Positions 1 to 14,000 of a stretch of 64,000 nt of DNA are shown in pieces. Origin of the DNA: Cruorifilaria tuberocauda. Its lineage: Eukaryota > Nematoda > Chromadorea > Rhabditida > Onchocercidae. The DNA is taken from contig JABVXU010000231.1 in assembly GCA_013365365.1 (NCBI GenBank), positions 21,475 to 85,474 on the forward strand. Reading direction: 5' to 3'. A program made the position numbers and the translations under genes. Numbering within the stretch: position 1 is the stretch's first letter; the number at the start of each line of letters is the position of its first letter. Below the pieces are notes generated by a model. That model ran no database searches. It saw only the letters and a program-made list of their open reading frames with translations, and was not told the DNA's origin.

Positions 1-234
1 TCATCAATTGATCCATTATTGATCTATTTTGATTTATTAGTAACAGTCATTAAAACAAATTGAACTCAATAATGCTAAAAGTAAAACATCTGCTTAGGTT
101 CAATTTAAATAATACTATGCTATATTTAAGTGATTTCTTATAAATAATAAACAATCTAATTTATGTTAAAGTGATGATAAGTAATATTGATATCTCATAT
201 TTTGTATTTATTTCTTGTCTTTTCAATTCCTCAC

Positions 235-370
235 TGGTAATTCCAGGTACCATTACACATTCATATTCCGTATTCCTTGGTAAATGTGTTTTCAAGAGTA
301 TTTCAATATCCATAAAGGATACATCCAATCCATCCGTAATGTTGTCACTTTTGCAATAAAATAATTTATC
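235..370 (-). CDS. Possible internal exon of a gene leaving the window on the left
   Basis: On the minus strand a frame without its own start codon stays open here. It runs from an AG acceptor (exon from 370, alternative 347) to a good donor, A|GTGAGG, after 235. The peptide contains TDGLDVSFMDIEILL and NTEYECVMVPGIT, which reads more like protein than the surrounding AT-rich noise. Read from 370 it is phase 0 in and phase 1 out. No partner exon upstream on this strand was found, and the downstream side lies outside the window. The family is not recognised. It may be chance. Confidence 0.25.
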
Positions 371-1176
371 CTTATATCTCCTTCATAATATCAAGTACCA
401 CAATAATTTCAACATTGTGGAAATTTGTGATTGAAATGAAAGTAAAAAATGTTATGTGTAGATGTAAGCAACAATGAATAGCTATCATTAACTGATAAAT
501 AAATTAAATTTTTTTTATCAAATTTTATTTTTCGCAATTTATGAATAATTTCTTTTTTAGTATCGTTTTACCGGAAAAATTATTTAAGGAATTTAGAAAA
601 TTAAATTTTGTGCAATTTAATATTTAGCAATTTATCGTAATATATGAAAAACTGGAAAAATGTGCAAAAATGGGAAAGCAGTGAAGAAAAACTATTTGGT
701 ATAAATCAGAACGATAAGATGAATCGTACAAATATTCACTGGTGAAGGGACAAACGACTCGGGGATGCGGGAGAACAGGAGAGGGAGGGAGGGAACTGTA
801 AAGTGTACAATAAATTCAGAAAAAATGTAATATTTTTCTTTTGCTATTCCTTCTAGTGTCGGAATTTGAAATTGAAAAGTGATTTCGATTGTTAGCTTCT
901 CCAGATGTTAACTTCCCTTAACTTCTTCGTCTTCCTTTGCCAATAACTTTTTAACATTTTCCAATTTTTAGGTTAAAATTGATTATTTGAAAGTGAAATT
1001 TTGTGAAAAATTATTAGATTGATTAAAATTTTTGTAAGAGATTGTAAGGTTTCTATAATAATAAACTTATAAGAATGTAATTGAATTGTGCAATTATGTA
1101 TAGTTAGAAATTTATTTTAAAAATTTATTGTCGTAAAATAATAGCTAAAACTCTAATATTTTAATAAATCCTACAG

Positions 1177-1373
1177 AAATACCAGTTTTTGAATTATTAA
1201 AATTTCAATTTTATCGATCCCAATTACCAAAACCATTATTTGTTTGGTTGAATTTAGCTGGTTTCTTGAATAGCGATGCTCATCAATCGGATTACTCTAG
1301 CATGACTGAATCCGGTTGTTTAATTATCGGATTTCTCGATTGCTGCTTTCCTTCCATTCATGATATATTATGA
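1177..1373 (+). CDS. Possible terminal exon, unidentified protein
   Basis: Behind a TCCTACAG acceptor a frame stays open for 65 codons to a TGA, with no ATG at its start. Its second half is locally richer in G+C than the flanks and encodes NSDAHQSDYSSMTESGC. An exon fits this pattern, but no upstream exon that would feed it was found, and open frames of about 60 codons occur by chance at this composition. No family recognised. Confidence 0.2.
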
Positions 1374-1988
1374 TATGATATATGAGATAACAACTGCACA
1401 TTTCATTCCATCATTTTTCTGTTTGTTTAATTCATTCATCTGTTATTCGATTCATTTTATTATCTTTCATTTTGTCTTTATTTACTTCTTTCAGTGGTTT
1501 AGATCGTTTTTTAATTACTGATATTGATTATTGATTATCAAATTTAGTTTTGATAGGAATATAGCAAAGGATAGAAAGATATATCTGATTGAATGTTGGA
1601 TGAAAAGGAGAAATGATTTCGTTAGAATATAACTGGCCGTAAAATAGCTGGGGAAGAAATCGATGAAATATAATTCTAGAATTTAATTAATTTTCGATTT
1701 GGTAGAAATGAAAATTGAAAAGAACGAATGAATTGTGGAAATGATAAGAGAATGATAACTAATCACTTTCCCTCTGCAAATCTCCAAATCGAACCTTTCC
1801 TTATCATATGCTCATTTTCTCGCTTTCTGCATTCTCACAAAGAATTTGTCAAATTAGCTAAAACTGATTTCAAATTTTGGAATGAAAAATGAAACAAAGT
1901 AAGTTACCAAATTACTGAATAAAAAACTCGTCTTTCATCCGTTTTTCCATCTTTACTGCTTATTCAGGAATTACTGAATTTTGAATAA

Positions 1989-2146
1989 GAGAGAGAGAGA
2001 GAGAGAGAGAAAAGAAAGGAAGAGAGATAATTCAAAGGTATTTTGAAAAATTTTTTGCTTTTTAATGTAAGTTTATCATTCCAGCGATAAAAATTTTATT
2101 TAGCTTCTCTTTTTTATTTTAGAGGAAAAAGAGTAAGCTAAGTGAC

Positions 2147-2181
<35 letters not shown>

Positions 2182-2328
2182 ATCAAAAAAAGACAATGGA
2201 CTAATTTTGTGAGGAAAAATTTGTCTTATATAATTGAATTAAAAATGTAATTAAATTTTGGAAAGAGAAACATTAACAGCGACATGGGAAGAAGGGAGTA
2301 GAGGAGAGAGAGAGAGAGAGAGAAAGAG
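1989..2328. repeat. Three (GA)n microsatellite tracts
   Basis: Runs of alternating GA lie at about 1989-2011, 2150-2178 and 2302-2322, each interrupted only at the edges, within 340 bp. The purine strand is the same in all three. They sit about 2.6 kb upstream of the intermediate filament start codon. Confidence 0.9.
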
Positions 2329-4316
2329 AGAAAGAATAAAAACAGTCTATCCTAATTTACTTAGACTTTGTTTCACTTTTTCCATTTGAAATTTCAACAA
2401 CGTTCCCTTTCATTTCTTTCCATTCTGTTTTCAAATTAATGAACCGGTTTTGAAAATACCCAGACAAATACTCTCAAACCAAATTCAATCATAAAACTGT
2501 CATATAAACAAAAAAAACGGACAAACAGGTACACACCCATTCATATTTATTAAAATATGTTTGATTTATTTTTTGATAATATTTAAATTAAATTTTGAAT
2601 TGTTGCATTTTAAAAGTATTCTGATAGAGTGGGACAGCCGGTTTTTCATCTGTTTTTAGATATATCTGACTTTAAGCATCTTGAAATTGGCTTCAGAAAC
2701 CAGTTTGTATGTAAGTATCTGTTTATATAATGATCGTTTGATATTCTTCTGAATCAGTTATCCGAAATAGAACTGAATTGATCATCCGATCGATTACTCA
2801 AATGATTTGATTAATCAAACGTATCATTCCTATTCTTATTCATGCTTTTTCCTGCTCACTTTTTTTTAAATTAGGAAGTGGACAGAATTTTCCTCCCTTT
2901 TAATGTTAGGCTTTATTTATAGCGAGCTATTTCGCATCTCCGGATTTCCAGAAAATTAATAAATTTCCAGAAATATTGGAAGATCAGAAAAACAGTTCAA
3001 AAATTTTTGAAACAATGAAATAATAGCTTGCTGAATATTCAACAATATCGTTTATAATTAAAATAATTAATTATGATAATCCTAAAAATATCACCATATT
3101 ATCCGGTAGTATCCGGAAATTTCCCATATCATTTGTTTACTAACTTTTGCGTTCGATTAACAGAAAGGTACTGAAAATTACTGAAGAGCATTTATTAGAG
3201 AAAATATATATAATAGAATGGTAAATGGAAATAATTGATGAATTCAGTTTCAATTCATTTCATATAAATCCACAAATTCTTCTTCCTAACAAGCATTTTC
3301 TCTCTTCCGCACTTTCCTCCCTCCTCATTTCTTGCAATATTTCCTTTCATCGATAAAGCATACGTTTAACGATTAAATATTTCTTAAAATATATCTCCTA
3401 TTCTAACCTTTTTTGCTTTTTATTGATCTATTCCCTATGTATGTCTAATTTCTTTCAAAATGAAAAATTTTATAAAAATTCCTTTAAAAAGTAATAAATT
3501 AAACTGAAGTGATAATCAATTAGATTATTAAAAGAGGTAAGTTAGAGGTAAAAGTGCACAATTAATTAGTTAATGGAATGAATCATTGAAATAGATCCTA
3601 TAAGAAATGGCTATGAATGAATAAATGAAATTTATTATTTCTGAAATGACAAATTTATTTCCTTTCATTTTTTCATTTCAATAAAACGATTCATTTCTCC
3701 TTCTTCTCCCATCTCTTCCTGACTTTTCCATGACTACTTTTTAATTTTTATTTCATTGTAAAAGTTGTTTACATGCAATTGTCCTTGTTTACACTCCACA
3801 TCATATGATTACCATCTTTAGAAAACTTGATAAGTTGTTATCTTCCATCTTTCATCTTTCTTCAGTTTTTTTATTCATTAATGTATGCAAATATATCCAA
3901 TATATACAATATTCATTTCATGCATCAAACTAAAGAATTAAACTTTTTTTTAAATTGCTTCATGAAATAATTTTAATTAAAAGCCAATTATAATGATAAG
4001 GTCAAGTGGATACTCTGATAGGTAGATATTGAATGAGAATGAAATGTTTTAATATCACCTTTTAAAGTTTATATTTATAATGTTCGTTTTTCTGCTGACC
4101 TCTCCCTCCCACCAGCTTTTAAGAAATGAGGCAGAGAGAAATGCCGGGAGAGTGGAATAAAGTTGGAGGTGTTAAGAGATTCTATTGGTTATATAATCTA
4201 TGTTTATTTTAAATTTTTTATTTTAAATGGATAATATGAGAGAAATCTTAGGATGCATGTGCATGGACAGATGAAATAGAATGAAAAAATTTGGTTATTT
4301 AAGCAAATTAAGATAA

Positions 4317-4402
4317 GCTTAGCGAAAAAAAATCAAATTAATGAGAAAAATCAGGTAAGTCAGTAAGAAAAATCAGATAGGTTAGTGAGAAAGAAATCAG
4401 GT
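4317..4402. repeat. 22-bp minisatellite, about four degenerate copies
   Basis: About four consecutive copies of a 22-bp unit close to TGAGAAAAATCAGGTAAGTT. The last three match well and the first is more diverged. Each good copy contains CAGGTAAGT or CAGATAGGT, which looks like a splice donor. It lies 530 bp before the intermediate filament coding start. Confidence 0.75.
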
Positions 4403-4923
4403 AAGTTACCAACAAGTTTCGCCGTACGCTTTCTTAAGTGTTTATTTTAATATTGGCTAGTGATGGAAACATGCAGATACTATTTCATGCAGCCATATCG
4501 ATTGCGCAATAAAAGTGTAATTCATTTTAGCATAATTTTAGTAGTTTGTCTTACTTTAATTTACAAATTTATTTAAATAACATTCCACCACCATCGGTTA
4601 CTTTGATATGTGGGTTATATCATTGTTTAATCGTATTTAAGATCAACCTATAAAGCATACATGTATGATGACGTAGGAGAAGCACTTTAAAAAGTAACAT
4701 TACGTATTTGACGTAAAAAATTTTGATATGCAATTGTAGTAAATTTTGATAAGCATTAAATTTTAGCACAATAAACTTCACATAATTTTGAAGAAATTGA
4801 ATGACTATAATAAATTTCATTTCATTGAACAACTATCGTTATTATTGATCGATTAACGATTATCATATTAATTAAAATTCATTTAATATTTTGCAAATCA
4901 CTTTGAAAATAAATATTTATTTT

Positions 4924-4933
4924 TTTCAGGAAT
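4924..4933 (+). promoter_or_regulatory. Splice acceptor just before the intermediate filament ATG, probable spliced-leader site
   Basis: TTTTTTCAG ends at 4929, and the start codon follows four bases later (4934). An acceptor this close to the first codon fits nematode spliced-leader trans-splicing, though cis-splicing from a 5' UTR exon cannot be excluded. Confidence 0.5.
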
Positions 4934-7900
4934 ATGGAAGAAAATTCGGTTTCGGATTATAGGAGTACGATTTCCGCTCGACCAGCTTTCAGCCGGGCTG
5001 TTGGACCGATTTCCAGTCCATCTTACAGTATAACAACGGGTAAGTTTCATTTTAATTTATCAATCAATTTACAAGTTTATTTTAAATTTTATCATCCGAA
5101 ATCTTTTCGTCTTATTTTGTAATCCTTGAATTCAAGCTATACAATTATATCTTCAGTAATACAGAAATAATCCCGCTGGTTCTATGATTACGATTATGAT
5201 TATGATCATGATTATGTTTTATGAAGCACTTTTAAATATCTCAGTTATTTTTCACGTAATATCTAAGTGAGAATAGGAAATTCCGATTAAAATTTCGCAA
5301 CGTCGTGCTAGTAAATAAATTTCGAAATTGTTTATTATATGCAATTTGCAGCATCCGGTGGTCGAATCCTGAAAACCGTAACAGAAATTGGATCATCCTC
5401 CCTGCACAGCAGCGGTATGTCGCCGTTTGGGCAAAATGCTGCGTCAGCGATTCGTGACACACGTGAACGAGAAAAGAAGGAAATGAGCGATTTGAACGAC
5501 CGTCTTGCTTCCTACATCGAAAAGGTATTTTCGATCCTTCAACAAGCATCCTGGAACAAGTGTAAATAAATAAACTTAAAAAGAAGCTTGATAAATTGGC
5601 TAATAAATAAATGATTATGCAAAAATAAACAAGCAAGCGATGAAATATAAGCAAGAAGTTTTCTTCAGGTACGCTTTCTTGAAGCACAGAATCGTAAATT
5701 AGCCGCCGATCTGAATTCATTACGTGGCCGTTGGGGTAAAGATTCTACAAGTGTTCGTGCAATGTATGAAAGCGAACTACAGGTATGGCATTTTAAGTCT
5801 AACTTAAAATTTCACTTCATTTTTTTCTTGAAAAAAATTACTTTTTTGAAATAACATTTCAATATTGTCGAAAAAAATCTTTACAATATTCAATTTCGTT
5901 TTCTAATTCCTGAAATTTGAATACTAAAAATGTAAGATATAATTTTTTTAAATAGTATCAAACAAAAGAAATTTGTAAACTACTGATAACGTTACTTACC
6001 TAATGAAACTGATAGCTTTGATGGCAACTATGTCAGCATTTTTCCATTATTTGTCAAATCAATTCTTCCAAAATGATTTATCTTTTTTTTTGATCAATTT
6101 TGGATCACTTATCACTTTATCATTTATTTCACTCTGTTAGGAAGCGCGAAAAATAATAAACGATACGAACGGCGAACGCGAAGATTTGGAAAAACGAATT
6201 CGAAAACTGATGGATGATTTAATGGACTATAGAAAACGGTAATGTAACAGTAATTATTTCTTTCATGTGCACATTTTGAACATAAATACAAAAATTTCAA
6301 CCATTTCGTTTTTCAGAAAAAAAACTTTTTTCTTAATTTGCAGATATGATGATGCACTTCGAGCCCATCAGGCTGACCGGGAATTCATTGATGAGTTGTT
6401 GGTAAGTTCCGGATTTCTGGTTTAATTTTGATGATAATTATGATTAAGGCTTATCAATCCCTTCCATTCATTTTCTGTAAACGTTATCAGTCCTATCAGT
6501 TGGGATATTTGCTCAATTTGTCAAATATTTCAACATTTGACAAAAATAAACGAAATAAAATGTGAAATGATGAGAAGAAAGTATTGCGAAAGATTGGTTA
6601 ATTATTTATTATCATTAAATTTTATTTTTACATAATCATTCTAATTTACTGCTTCGCTTCAATTGCTAGTAATTGTTATCATCTAATTTCATTTCTTAAT
6701 AATGATCATCAGTAATTATTATCACTGATTGCTATTTGATTATTACTTCTAAAAAGTAACAATTATAGGCAAAGTTAGCCAGTTTGGAATCCGAAATTAA
6801 TCTTTTACGACGTCGAGTGAGTAGTTTGGAAGAAGAAGTAAGCCGTATTAAAAGAGATAACTTATATTTTGTCAATGAACTCAACAAGGCGAGATCGGTT
6901 AGTTAACTTCCGATTGCATCTAAAGGTATTTGTTATTTGAATACTTTTGAACTTTGACTTAAATTCCTGCTTTTCCTTCAAATTTCAATTATATTGATCT
7001 GACATTGTGAGTTTTGATAATGAGAAAGAATTAAATAAATAGCAAATTTTTTCCTTCTTAGCGATACTGAATAACTTTCATTGATTCTTAATTTCAGTAA
7101 ATATTTGGTTAATAATTTAACTCTTTCTGGTTACCGGTGAATGCTCGAAAATTGCTAGTTGAGAAATAATCGGACAGATTCGCTGTTGATGCTTCCCAAG
7201 TTTAAGGTATGAATTTTATTTTTTTTTAGGATCTGGATCAGGAAACGCTCAATCGGATTGATTTTCAAAATCAGCTTCAAACACTATTAGAAGAGATTGA
7301 TTTCATGCGTCGTGTACAAGATCAGGAAATTAATGAATTGCAAGCAATCGCTGCACGTGACACAACACCGGAAAATCGTGAATATTTCAAAAATGAGCTT
7401 TCATCAGCAATTCGTGATATTCGTGCTGAGTATGATCAAGTATGATTCTTCCTCTTCATACTCTTGAAATTTTAATAAGCAATCGATTTAGTTTCACCTA
7501 AATATGAAATGATTTAATTGAAATCATTGTTCTAATAGATATGCAATATGAATCGAACAGATATGGAATCATGGTATAAATTAAAAGTGCAAGAAATTCA
7601 AACACAATCAACGAGACAAAATTTGGAGCAAGGTTATGCAAAGGAGGAGGTGAAGAGACTTCGTGTGCAACTTTCCGAGCTGCGTGGAAAACTAGCCGAT
7701 CTTGAAGGACGTGTAAGTATCAGGTTTTTTTCTTGAAGTTAATAACAATCTTTTGCTAACATTCGATCTTTATTCTTTCTTTCGTCTGGCAATTAAAGGA
7801 AGGAAAAAGTTTGATGGATTGGAGAGGATGAAAAAAACGGAGATTTAATTGCTTCGTGTTAATTTTCACCCTTTTTTATGATTTAGAGCAATTCCGAAAA

Positions 7901-10900
7901 TTTAAAAAAGCGGAAATGAGCTTGATTTATTCACTTATCAAATTTCATTTAAAAGATTGCAACATTTATCAAGTTTCATACATATGATTTAAAATTAATT
8001 AACTTATAAATGGAAGTAATTAAATTACTCAATTAGTTCAGTTCTTAGTTGAAGAGTTTTTTAGAAAAAATTTTTAGGAATTTAAATTCATAATTGGTTT
8101 CTATGAAATTAAAAAAAGAAGTGTCAATTGTAGAATTCACTATTAGAGAAACAAATGCAAGAATTAAATTATCAACTGGAAGATGATCAAAGATCCTATG
8201 AAGCTGCCCTGAATGATCGTGATTCTCAAATCCGGAAAATGCGTGAAGAGTGTCAAGCGTTAATGATGGAATTGCAAATGCTTTTAGATACTAAACAAGT
8301 TTGTTAATTGATTTTTTATTTTTTAGAAAAATTTTATCATAAACTAAATATATATTCAATATGAATATTGGAAATTGCAAAGTTTGGACGGAAATGAAAC
8401 TTTCCTGGAAAAAAATTCAGTAGATTAATACCGTAATATTGCAAGTCTTAATATTTAAAACAGGTTTACTATTGACTATTGGTGTGTTTACGGTATTAAT
8501 CATATCTTACCTATAATTAAATCTTACCCATAAATAATCTATCATTAAGGATAGGTAGTAGTTATTTTGTTTTACAGTTGAAAAAATAATAAAGTTTGTT
8601 TAATTTAAACTTGGAAGATTTAAATGGAATGAATTTTTCATGGACACTGCTATAGAATACAATATGCAGCATTTGAAATCTTTCCTGAATATTTTGGGAT
8701 TTTGAATCGGAAAAAGTTTTTCGCTAATTTTTATTGTAGAGAAAATTGGAGAGAATTAATTTTCTTCTAAAATTGTTAAAATTTAAAGGACATGAAAGAA
8801 GAAATTAAAATGACTCAGTATATTTACTTTCTTCCGAATTTCCTCTTCAGACATTGGATGCCGAGATAGCGATTTACCGGAAGATGCTTGAAGGTGAGGA
8901 GAATCGTGCCGGATTGCGTCAGCTTGTTGAACAAGTCGTCAAAACTCATGGCATCACCGAAGTTGGAGAAACCGGTAAATACCATTTGCTTTTTTTCTTC
9001 TTCCAATCTTCTCTTACATTTTCATTTATACTTTATTACTTTACTTTACTCTCATTCTGTTATTATCAATCCATAAATAGGTGAACATTTTTCTGTCTTA
9101 TTTGAAATTTTTATTAAAGTTGAGATGATACTTATCAAAATGCTGATCGTGATAAGTGATTACAATTCCACTTCCTTATCACTTTGATTAATTATCATTT
9201 CACGGAATTGGATGATATTACAATAATGATTATCTTTGTGGCACAGAACGACAATTTCACTGTACAAATATTTTGATAGCGCAATTAAATTTAAACTAAT
9301 TCCAATTAATTCTAATAGAATTATTCCTCCAATTAGAAACTGAAATTCTTAGAGTACAATCTTTTTTCCGCCAATTCATTATCTAAACTTTAGTTTAAAT
9401 TTCTAGAAAAAGCGACTCATTTAACATTTTCATTTCTATTTCTAAAATTTTTTTGCAGAGAAGAATTTCGAGTTGAAAATATTATTTGCATTAAATTTCA
9501 AATTAAAAGTTCAAAATTCAACTGAAACTTGATTGATTAATTGCATTAAGGTAAAGAACGGTTCGAAATTTGTTGAACTGTATGGAAGGCAAGGAAATAT
9601 TTCAATTTTTTTTTAAGGCATAATAATTGATTATAGAACTTTCTTGAATTCTTTCTTTGCCGTCTTCAATTTGATTACTCATTTATTGCATACTTATCCT
9701 TCATAAAAGTTTTTCTCAAGGAAATGTCATTTTCCAGAGTTCCGTTTGGTAATATTTTTTTCTCCTTACTTTTCCCGAGTTATACCGAATAAGTTTTTGA
9801 GCAATTAATCAACTTAATTGTGCCATAAGGATTTGCCAATTTAACTCTACAGATTATATTTATAAAAACTTATCCTTAACATCTATTTCTGATCGGTTTA
9901 TAATGTTTCTCACTTTCTCTTGAAAATTAAACCCAATTCAATTATCCTTAATAAGCTAAATAAGCTGAACCTATAAGATATGAAAGCATAGGACAAAATT
10001 TTAAGCAAATTTGAAATTTAACCTTTTTCTTTGTTTAAGAGAGCATTCGTGTGCTTAAAGGTGAAACAGCTAGTCGTACGTCATTTCAACGTTCCGCTAA
10101 AGGCAATGTTTCCATTCAGGTTCCATTCATTTATTATTGTAAAAAATTTTCAACATCTTCAAGTTACTTCAAATCCATGTAATTTCGCTGATTTTCGTAC
10201 CGAAAAGCTATTATGCAAATTAGTTTGCGTAAATTCCATAGCTATGAATTTTTTATTTCTGAAATTTCAGAATCAAATGTAAAATTTTAGTATAAGATAT
10301 TAAATTTCAGGATGCTTCATCAGATGGTAAATTTATTTTACTGGAGAATACACACCGTTCCAAGGAAGAGCCGGTTGGTGGATGGAAACTGAAACGGAAA
10401 ATTGACGGTAAACGTGAAATTGTGTTCACCTTTCCAACGAATTTTGTTTTGAAACCTGGAAAATCAGTCAAGGTAACTTTTCCGTTTCATAATCCGAAAT
10501 TTTTTTTTGGTCTCTAAAATTTGTTAGTTCATATTTTGAAACAATAAAGGTACAATAATATGAAATTCACTGAATTAGTTTCAGCCATATCATCCTTATT
10601 TCAACGAATGATTAAAATGAATCAAAAAATATATTAATTATAGATTTGGGCTCGTGGTCAAGGACCGTACAGTCCGCCTGATCAATTAGTTTTTGATGCA
10701 GAAGACTCGTTTGGAATTGGTTCTAATGTACAAACCATACTGTTCAATAAGGAGGGAGAGGTGATCAGTTTCGATTGATTGAATGGGATAACTGTTTAAT
10801 CGATTCAAACACGCAAAAAGTTTAAACAAATAATATAGGATCAATTAAATGATAATTTTTCATTCTAATTATCTTTTATTTTTTATGCATAGAACTTAGT

Positions 10901-11083
10901 TAAGTGATAATTGAGTTGGTTAGATTTTATTTAGTTAATACTTTGCACTGAAATTGCAACATAACAATCATATTATTTTATTTGATGCAAAAAAAAAACT
11001 TTAATTCGGAAAATGAAAAAGTTTTTTTGTAATTTCAGGAACGTGCATCGCATATTCAACGCTCAAGTCACACTGTCAGTTAA
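4934..11083 (+). CDS. Cytoplasmic intermediate filament protein (nematode IFA/IFB type)
   Basis: Structural protein that forms the cytoplasmic filaments of epidermis, gut or other tissues. Fourteen exons join in phase to 584 residues: 4934-5039, 5352-5524, 5669-5782, 6141-6238, 6344-6401, 6769-6897, 7230-7439, 7539-7712, 8134-8298, 8851-8974, 10040-10119, 10311-10472, 10644-10760, 11039-11083. The head (residues 1-80) is Ser/Arg-rich. The rod opens with the helix-initiation motif [19 protein letters not shown], split across the exon 2/3 border, and closes with the helix-termination motif [11 protein letters not shown] near residue 420. The tail (about 455-575) is a lamin-type beta domain containing [19 protein letters not shown] and NKEGEERASH. 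A lamin tail and long coil 1B are typical of invertebrate cytoplasmic filaments. The protein has no CaaX end and no nuclear signal was noticed, so it is not the lamin itself. The exon 11 acceptor is TTTAAG, not TTTCAG. The exact C. elegans counterpart (ifa or ifb) was not decided. Confidence 0.93.
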
Positions 11084-14000
11084 AATTTTTGTGCAACAAT
11101 AACAGCGACAACAACTTTAATCAAAAATTTTCAGTTTTTATCTAACTGTTAGAAGAAGTCTCAACTGATAATTCAAATATAATTCATCATTATCCATCGA
11201 TTTCTCTATATTCTAAGCAGAATTTCTTTTTATCATTATTCATTCAAACTTTATCAATCAATTAATTAATAACTTACATTTATTCTTTTTGATTTTTGAT
11301 CAGTATCAAGCAATCGATTGATTGGTACATTTTAGACTATTTTTTTTTGTTGTAGTATTAATTTAATTTGCATACGCACTACATGATAATATTAGCATAT
11401 TTGGGAAGAGCATTTTAATCATTTCTTGATTACAATAATTAATTCCTATGCACTGCTTTGCTTTATAAAATATCACTTGCAATTTAAAAGAAAGAAACAA
11501 AAGGAATTAACTTTGGTCATTTTTTAATTATCGTTTTAATTTCTGCTGAAGTAAAATAATTTTGTGTGCGTTTTTTGCTTGTGTACACTTATTTAAAAGA
11601 AATGCAAAATTTAATTTACGGATGGTTGGATGGATGCCATAGAATATTAGCTTGGCTTTATTATTGCAGTTGGCTTAGGCTAATTAAGCAGCAAGTTAAG
11701 AAATTGCTATTTGAACAACTTTGAAGGGTTTATTTTTCGATTTTTCATAGTTAGAATCGAATACTAATTTGGATTCATTTAAAGATTTCATTTCAGATAC
11801 TGAAGTTTTAAATTGCTGACATATTCAAATAGCAAGAAAAAATTGAGATTTTAATGCATGCTTCCTTCCTAGTTCCTGGTACAACAATATATTCTCACCA
11901 GATTATTGTTGTTTTTCCGCGAGTTTCAAGTTCTAACCGTTCCGGATCAGTACACTTTTCCGAACTGTTTCATTTTGCAGCTACACAGCAATCACTGCTT
12001 GGGAATAAATTATTTCTTGATCGAGAAAAATTTATTCATTAACGTAGTGATTAAATTTTCCTGCTTCATTTTGTAAAGAAAACATTCCGGAATTTTATGC
12101 TCTAGTCATTCCATCATTGCTTGATTGAATCATTTTGAATTTATTTGATTTTTAATCAGAATAAATTCATAATAAATGAAAGAGAATGCAGGAAATATTT
12201 ACCCATGAAGTTAAATTAATTTTTTCTGCTTTTAGAATTAAAGGTCTGAAAAAAAATTTGCTATTTTTCCTTCATATTGTTTACAAAATCCAAAAAGAAA
12301 TCCTGTTTAAAGTATTTATTAGAGCACCGTATGAATCATTCCGAATGTGTTTCCGGATTCACGTAAAATTCGATTTCTTTTCAGAATTCAAGAAAACGAT
12401 AAGCTTTACTGAACTTGGAAAAAATGGATCTTTTTAAGTTTTTAAGCTATGCTTTAATTTTTGTAATTTAAAAAATTTTTATAACTGCTCTTTAACTTTT
12501 TTAAATTCCAAAATCAAAAATTGAAGAAAAGTTTAAAAATTTAAAGCACGAAAAGGAAAAATTATATTGAAGTTTGAAATTTTTTGACAAAATAAAACAT
12601 ACTAGGGGGAGCAAATTTTGATAAATTCAGTAGATTTTCTCTAAATTTTCAAGGATAAAATACAATTATGATAAGTAGTTGTTCATCGTGCGTTATCACC
12701 GATAATGCTGCAATGATAAATCGTGATAATAGCTTCGTCATCATCATTCTCATCATGAATGAAGCAGAATTGCACTTAAGTAGTTCGCGAAGCAATCGAA
12801 CGCTATATACAGCTATATACATAATATATATAAATATATATGCTATCATATGTCGATCGGACAAAACTGAGCTAAACTAAGCTAAATTGCAAATATTCCC
12901 TTTAAATTAAAAATTTTCAAACCTAAAATCAAACCATTCTCGAAAGCAATTTAAGAGGAAAAGCATATACTTTATCTGAATTACCTTATTTGATAGTTCC
13001 GATCGACACTCATTCTTCTATCTCTTTTCTGTCAGATTCAGTCCTGCTTTTGAAAGTAATATCCTTTTGGGAGAATCATAGAAGTAGTACTAACTCTTTT
13101 CACCTCACATCCCACAATAAATTATCTATGCGTACGTGCGTGTGTGCTTTCATGTATGTCATTTCTTTATGGAACAATTGAAAAAATAAAAAGAAATGGA
13201 AATCTTGTGCAATTATGATTTGTTTATTAATTAATTATTGAAGGAAATGAATGAATAAAGTTAACGTAACTATTAAGAGATATTAATTTTAATTAAGAAA
13301 TATGAAGCGATAAAAAAGATGGAAACAGAAGAAAAAGATAAAAATGAATTGGATTATCAATTTTCCGCCTGAATGTTAAAATAAATTCATTGATATTCAA
13401 TTGATCAGAAATATTATGGAATCACATTTTCTCACAACATTACTGATTAAAGCATCCATTATTTCGAAGTATTAATTCAACAAGCCTTTTTTTAGATGAC
13501 TTATAGTCCCATGTTCATACTGTTGTGTTATAGTAATTAAGTTTTTCATTTCACCACTGAAAAGTGACAATAAGTGATAAAACACTTTCAAGACTATAAA
13601 AAATATGAAAAATAATAAAAAGATAATTGGTTCAGACCTACGATAAATGATTAATCTCACTTTAAAATATCAAATTTATATTAAAGGCAGACTGCTTGTA
13701 CAGAATTGGAAACCACAGAACAAAAGTTAATTTTATTGTATATTCAAGAAATAATGGATGGCAGAAATTTGAAAACTCAAAATTCAAAATCAAAAACTTG
13801 AACAAATCGTCGAAGTTTCATTTCCATCAATATATTCAATTTGAATGCTAAAAATTCAGCTTAGCTTATCTACATTTAAACCATAACACATTTTAAAAAT
13901 TCTATCTTTATTTTGCAGTAAATGATAACGGAAAAGAAAGATGGAAAGGAATAAAAAGAAAATTCTAAATAAACTTATTGTGTCACAAAGAATTTTTCTA

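Larger units (their letters stand above)
1..4929. other. Left-hand intergenic region upstream of the intermediate filament gene
   Basis: AT-rich DNA without a confident gene. It holds the two weak exon-like patches at 235-370 and 1177-1373, three (GA)n tracts between 1.99 and 2.33 kb, and a 22-bp minisatellite near 4.32-4.40 kb. It ends in the T-rich acceptor directly ahead of the intermediate filament start codon. The promoter of that gene should lie here, but no specific element can be named. Confidence 0.6.

Noticed and set aside
5241..5720. 159-codon minus-strand ORF
   Set aside because: It is antisense to intermediate filament exons 2 and 3, whose plus-strand reading is certain. No independent splice or family evidence.
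12649..12880. Overlapping ORFs on both strands
   Set aside because: Palindromic AT-rich sequence with ATATA runs gives open frames on both strands. No coding evidence.
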